From contig OU612065.1 in the NCBI GenBank assembly GCA_914767715.1, forward strand, positions 25,482,001 through 25,546,000: 64,000 nt of DNA, read 5' to 3'. Of the stretch, positions 61,968 through 64,000 are shown in pieces. The notes under the pieces were generated by a model. That model made no database searches. It was given only the letters and a program-made list of their open reading frames with translations, and was not told where the DNA came from. Position 1 is the stretch's first letter. Each line of letters opens with the position of its first letter. The translations under genes and the position numbers were made by a program. This DNA is from Membranipora membranacea (taxonomy: Eukaryota; Bryozoa; Gymnolaemata; Cheilostomatida; Membraniporidae).

Positions 61968-62426
61968 TCATCCTTAGAAGGTCTATTAATTGGAAAGCCT
62001 TGACTACTCTTCAACATGAACACAACAATGATATGTTTGTTAACCACCGGCATCATTGACTTTTGAGGAGGTCAGACTATGATTTTACAATATAATAAAT
62101 ATAAATATTTATGTATACATTCAAATATCTTTAGGTTGATAAAGAAATTTATTTGTAATTGATAAGCTGATACAACAATAAAGAGTAAAAGACATGATGT
62201 TTCACCCTCGTAACAATTATGAAGCTAAATATTAAAAGAATTCAGTAAATTACATGAGTTAAAACCATAACTTTGATAACTCTAAACATGCCAGCACGGA
62301 AACCACATATTTACAACCCACATTTATTTACTGCCTGAGTAGTCAAATGTGTTAAAAAATTTAAGGCACAAGAATTAAGTGGTCAATTAATAATTAAATT
62401 GGTGCAAAGAGAGAAAAGTATTGATA

Positions 62427-63734
62427 CTAAATCAAGAATGCCCCTCCCCGGCATCTTCTACACCTGAAGTTGGTCACTTCGTTTGTGAGGGGCTCAAAGG
62501 CTGTCCAGGGAATGTGGACGCACCCCCTGTGGAACCATTCCTTGCACTCCTCACACTCAATCATATCATCCGTATCCTGTCCAAAACGATTAAACGTTAG
62601 TCGGCAGGTGCAGTAGACCTAGAATATAAATAAAATTTTGCATGAGTATAATATATGTACTGAACATCTATGTACTGTTCATACATTTTCTTTCATAATA
62701 GGTTAAAGTACAAATTTTTATCGAAGAATGTCTAGCTCAAGTTATCTTTACCAAAATATTCACAAATGTGAGCTACTTTTTTATATTTATTGGACTAGTA
62801 ACTTTTATTATATTATTGTTGAAGGTTTATAGATCTAAAATATGGCATTTTTGAGAAAACCGAAAGGGAGTGCTTGTGGTGTTAATGATCCTACATACCC
62901 GATACCATGTTACTTTGGTTGTTCTTCTAAAGCGAGGCATGGCAACATCAACTTTAGGAAATACACTAAAACGACCCTGAGCCAGACAGTCGTGTAGGTG
63001 CTGTCTCATTGAAAGTTGGTCGTAGCTCGATTCCTGCGGGTCTCCACCAAACAAAACTTTGACCAAGTTAGCAACAGCATGCAGGCCACAGTCATGGCTG
63101 TTACCTTGTTTTTGTACCATCAGCAGCTTTACATAGATCCTGCTCGCAGGTGTTTTCTCTAGGCCTACAGGAAGAAGAAATAATGTATTAAAAACTTATA
63201 TAACATATATCTTCTGACCTTGTAGCTTTCAGATCTGTAGCTAGTTTCACTCGCTGATGTTTATTAGACTTATCCTGGGTGAGCTGCAATTGTCAAATGC
63301 AGATAAAAAAGCCATGTTCGCGAAAATTTACAGTAAGACGAGATATTGGTAATAAAAAGTTGACCGAAACAAAGATAATGTAACTGGGTTTCTCACAACA
63401 TACACACATGTGTACATACATTTTAATGCAATTTCCCGTACAATTTTCACTCCATTGGAGGTGTACAATATTGAGGTTGTCATTTCTGTGGAACATTACA
63501 ACAGCAATATAGTGAGTAAGTCTAGTTTGTTTGCAAAGATCAAGTGAGGTTTTCAACATTACAACAGCATAGAAACAGTAAAAAGCTAAACTAATCATTA
63601 GGGATACTCACAACAAAGCCTTGAAAAATGACGCAGCGGGATATTTTGATTGCAGCAGGACATCCAAGCTTTTTAGTATTCTGAGTACTCATCCGAGTTT
63701 TCTTGACCACTGGATGATCTTGATCCATGTCAAT
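62427..63734 (-). pseudogene. Degraded Ulp1-like protease/PHD-finger gene, 5' part outside the window
   Basis: Exons on the minus strand: 63612-63734 (TKKLGCPAAIKISRC, like the N-terminal Cys-containing domain of some transposase-derived proteins), 63219-63283 (KHQRVKLATDLKAT), 62899-63164 (the C-terminal part of a C48/Ulp1 peptidase with VQKQGNSHDCGLHAVA, where the C is the expected nucleophile and the Q the oxyanion residue), and 62427-62618 (PHD finger: YCTCRL...ECEECKEWFHRGCV...RCRRC, then stop). The same order, a DCG peptidase end followed by a PHD finger, is one I recall from multicopy invertebrate genes. Two faults: the second and third exons do not join in phase, and there is no room for the exon with the catalytic His and Asp. 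So it is probably a relic of a mobile or multicopy gene. The intergenic part beyond 63734 shows nothing further. Confidence 0.6.
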
Positions 63735-64000
63735 CTGAAATAACATAATATTGAAATGCCAAGTTGACTTCAATTTATCTTACGCAGTCATATTGTAGAA
63801 AGATTGGTTTTTATTTCTAGTTTTACCAGTTTTCAACTGTAAATTATTGCATTGTATTACTATTGACTAATCCTATGATACAGGTGTCGGCTGGTATTTG
63901 ATGATAGTTATGTCGTCTGTATATGTTTTAATCTAAATTAGTGTAAACAGAGAATTGTAATGGGCTAAGGGGAGTACCAGCGTTTGTTAATAATGGATAT
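63735..64000. other. Window end; no feature seen
   Basis: AT-rich sequence upstream of the last recognised exon of the Ulp1-like gene. It may be an intron leading to exons outside the window. Confidence 0.4.

Larger units (their letters stand above)
60986..62426. other. LINE/SINE debris region without an intact gene
   Basis: Contains the S1 SINE (61095-61251), a second LINE scrap (61850-61967), two short direct repeats of TTATGATATATGTCTATGTAAT type (61592-61632 and 61757-61797), and AT-rich sequence near 62080-62430. No open frame of interest. Confidence 0.6.

Overview
This window is nuclear DNA from an invertebrate animal. Genes are split by many GT-AG introns, the sequence is AT-rich, and it carries tRNA-derived SINEs, LINE fragments and small inverted-repeat elements. 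The proteins are typical of animals: a complete BPTF/NURF301, the multisynthetase-complex subunit AIMP2, Integrator subunit 9, MAD2, PDIA6 and the mitochondrial helicase SUV3. The two gene families related to mobile elements (a Ulp1-like protease with a PHD finger, and a CxxC...HxxxC zinc-binding family) are, as I recall, common in sponges, cnidarians and similar lineages. I cannot name the species; an early-branching marine invertebrate is a guess.

Layout: 1-7567 (-) INTS9, lacking only the last residues. 7637-8401 divergent promoter with a probable ER-stress element. 8402-12239 (+) PDIA6 in eight exons, 440 aa, ending KDEL. 12640-14694 (-) an unrecognised three-exon gene of 494 aa, tail-to-tail with PDIA6. 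15687-40510 (-) BPTF in about 41 exons, about 3,080 aa. 40511-41492 divergent promoter region. 41493-43818 (+) AIMP2, with an apparent frameshift in its C-terminal domain. 44248-46838 (-) MAD2L1 in five exons, 208 aa, with 3' ends overlapping AIMP2. 46839-48844 intergenic, with a TTAA-flanked MITE. 48845-59300 (-) SUPV3L1 in 14 exons, 718 aa; its intron 9 holds an antisense nested gene (51686-53881). 59301-62426 LINE and SINE debris. 62427-63734 (-) the 3' part of a degraded Ulp1-like/PHD gene.

The genes are unrelated housekeeping units: snRNA 3' processing, ER folding, chromatin remodelling, tRNA-synthetase scaffolding, spindle checkpoint and mitochondrial RNA decay. They are packed head-to-head and tail-to-tail and form no pathway. 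Exon boundaries were placed by hand from GT/AG sites, reading-frame continuity and remembered family features. With one exception in BPTF, the phases of the six recognised genes and the orphan are consistent.

The most interesting signals are: a perfect 51-bp-arm palindrome inside a larger inverted repeat in a BPTF intron; three copies of a MITE, one abutting a BPTF 5' splice site; a tandem duplication that copied an INTS9 3' splice site; the AIMP2 frameshift; the antisense nested zinc-binding gene; and an ERSE-like site at PDIA6. I saw no bacterial-type operon, CRISPR array or defence system.
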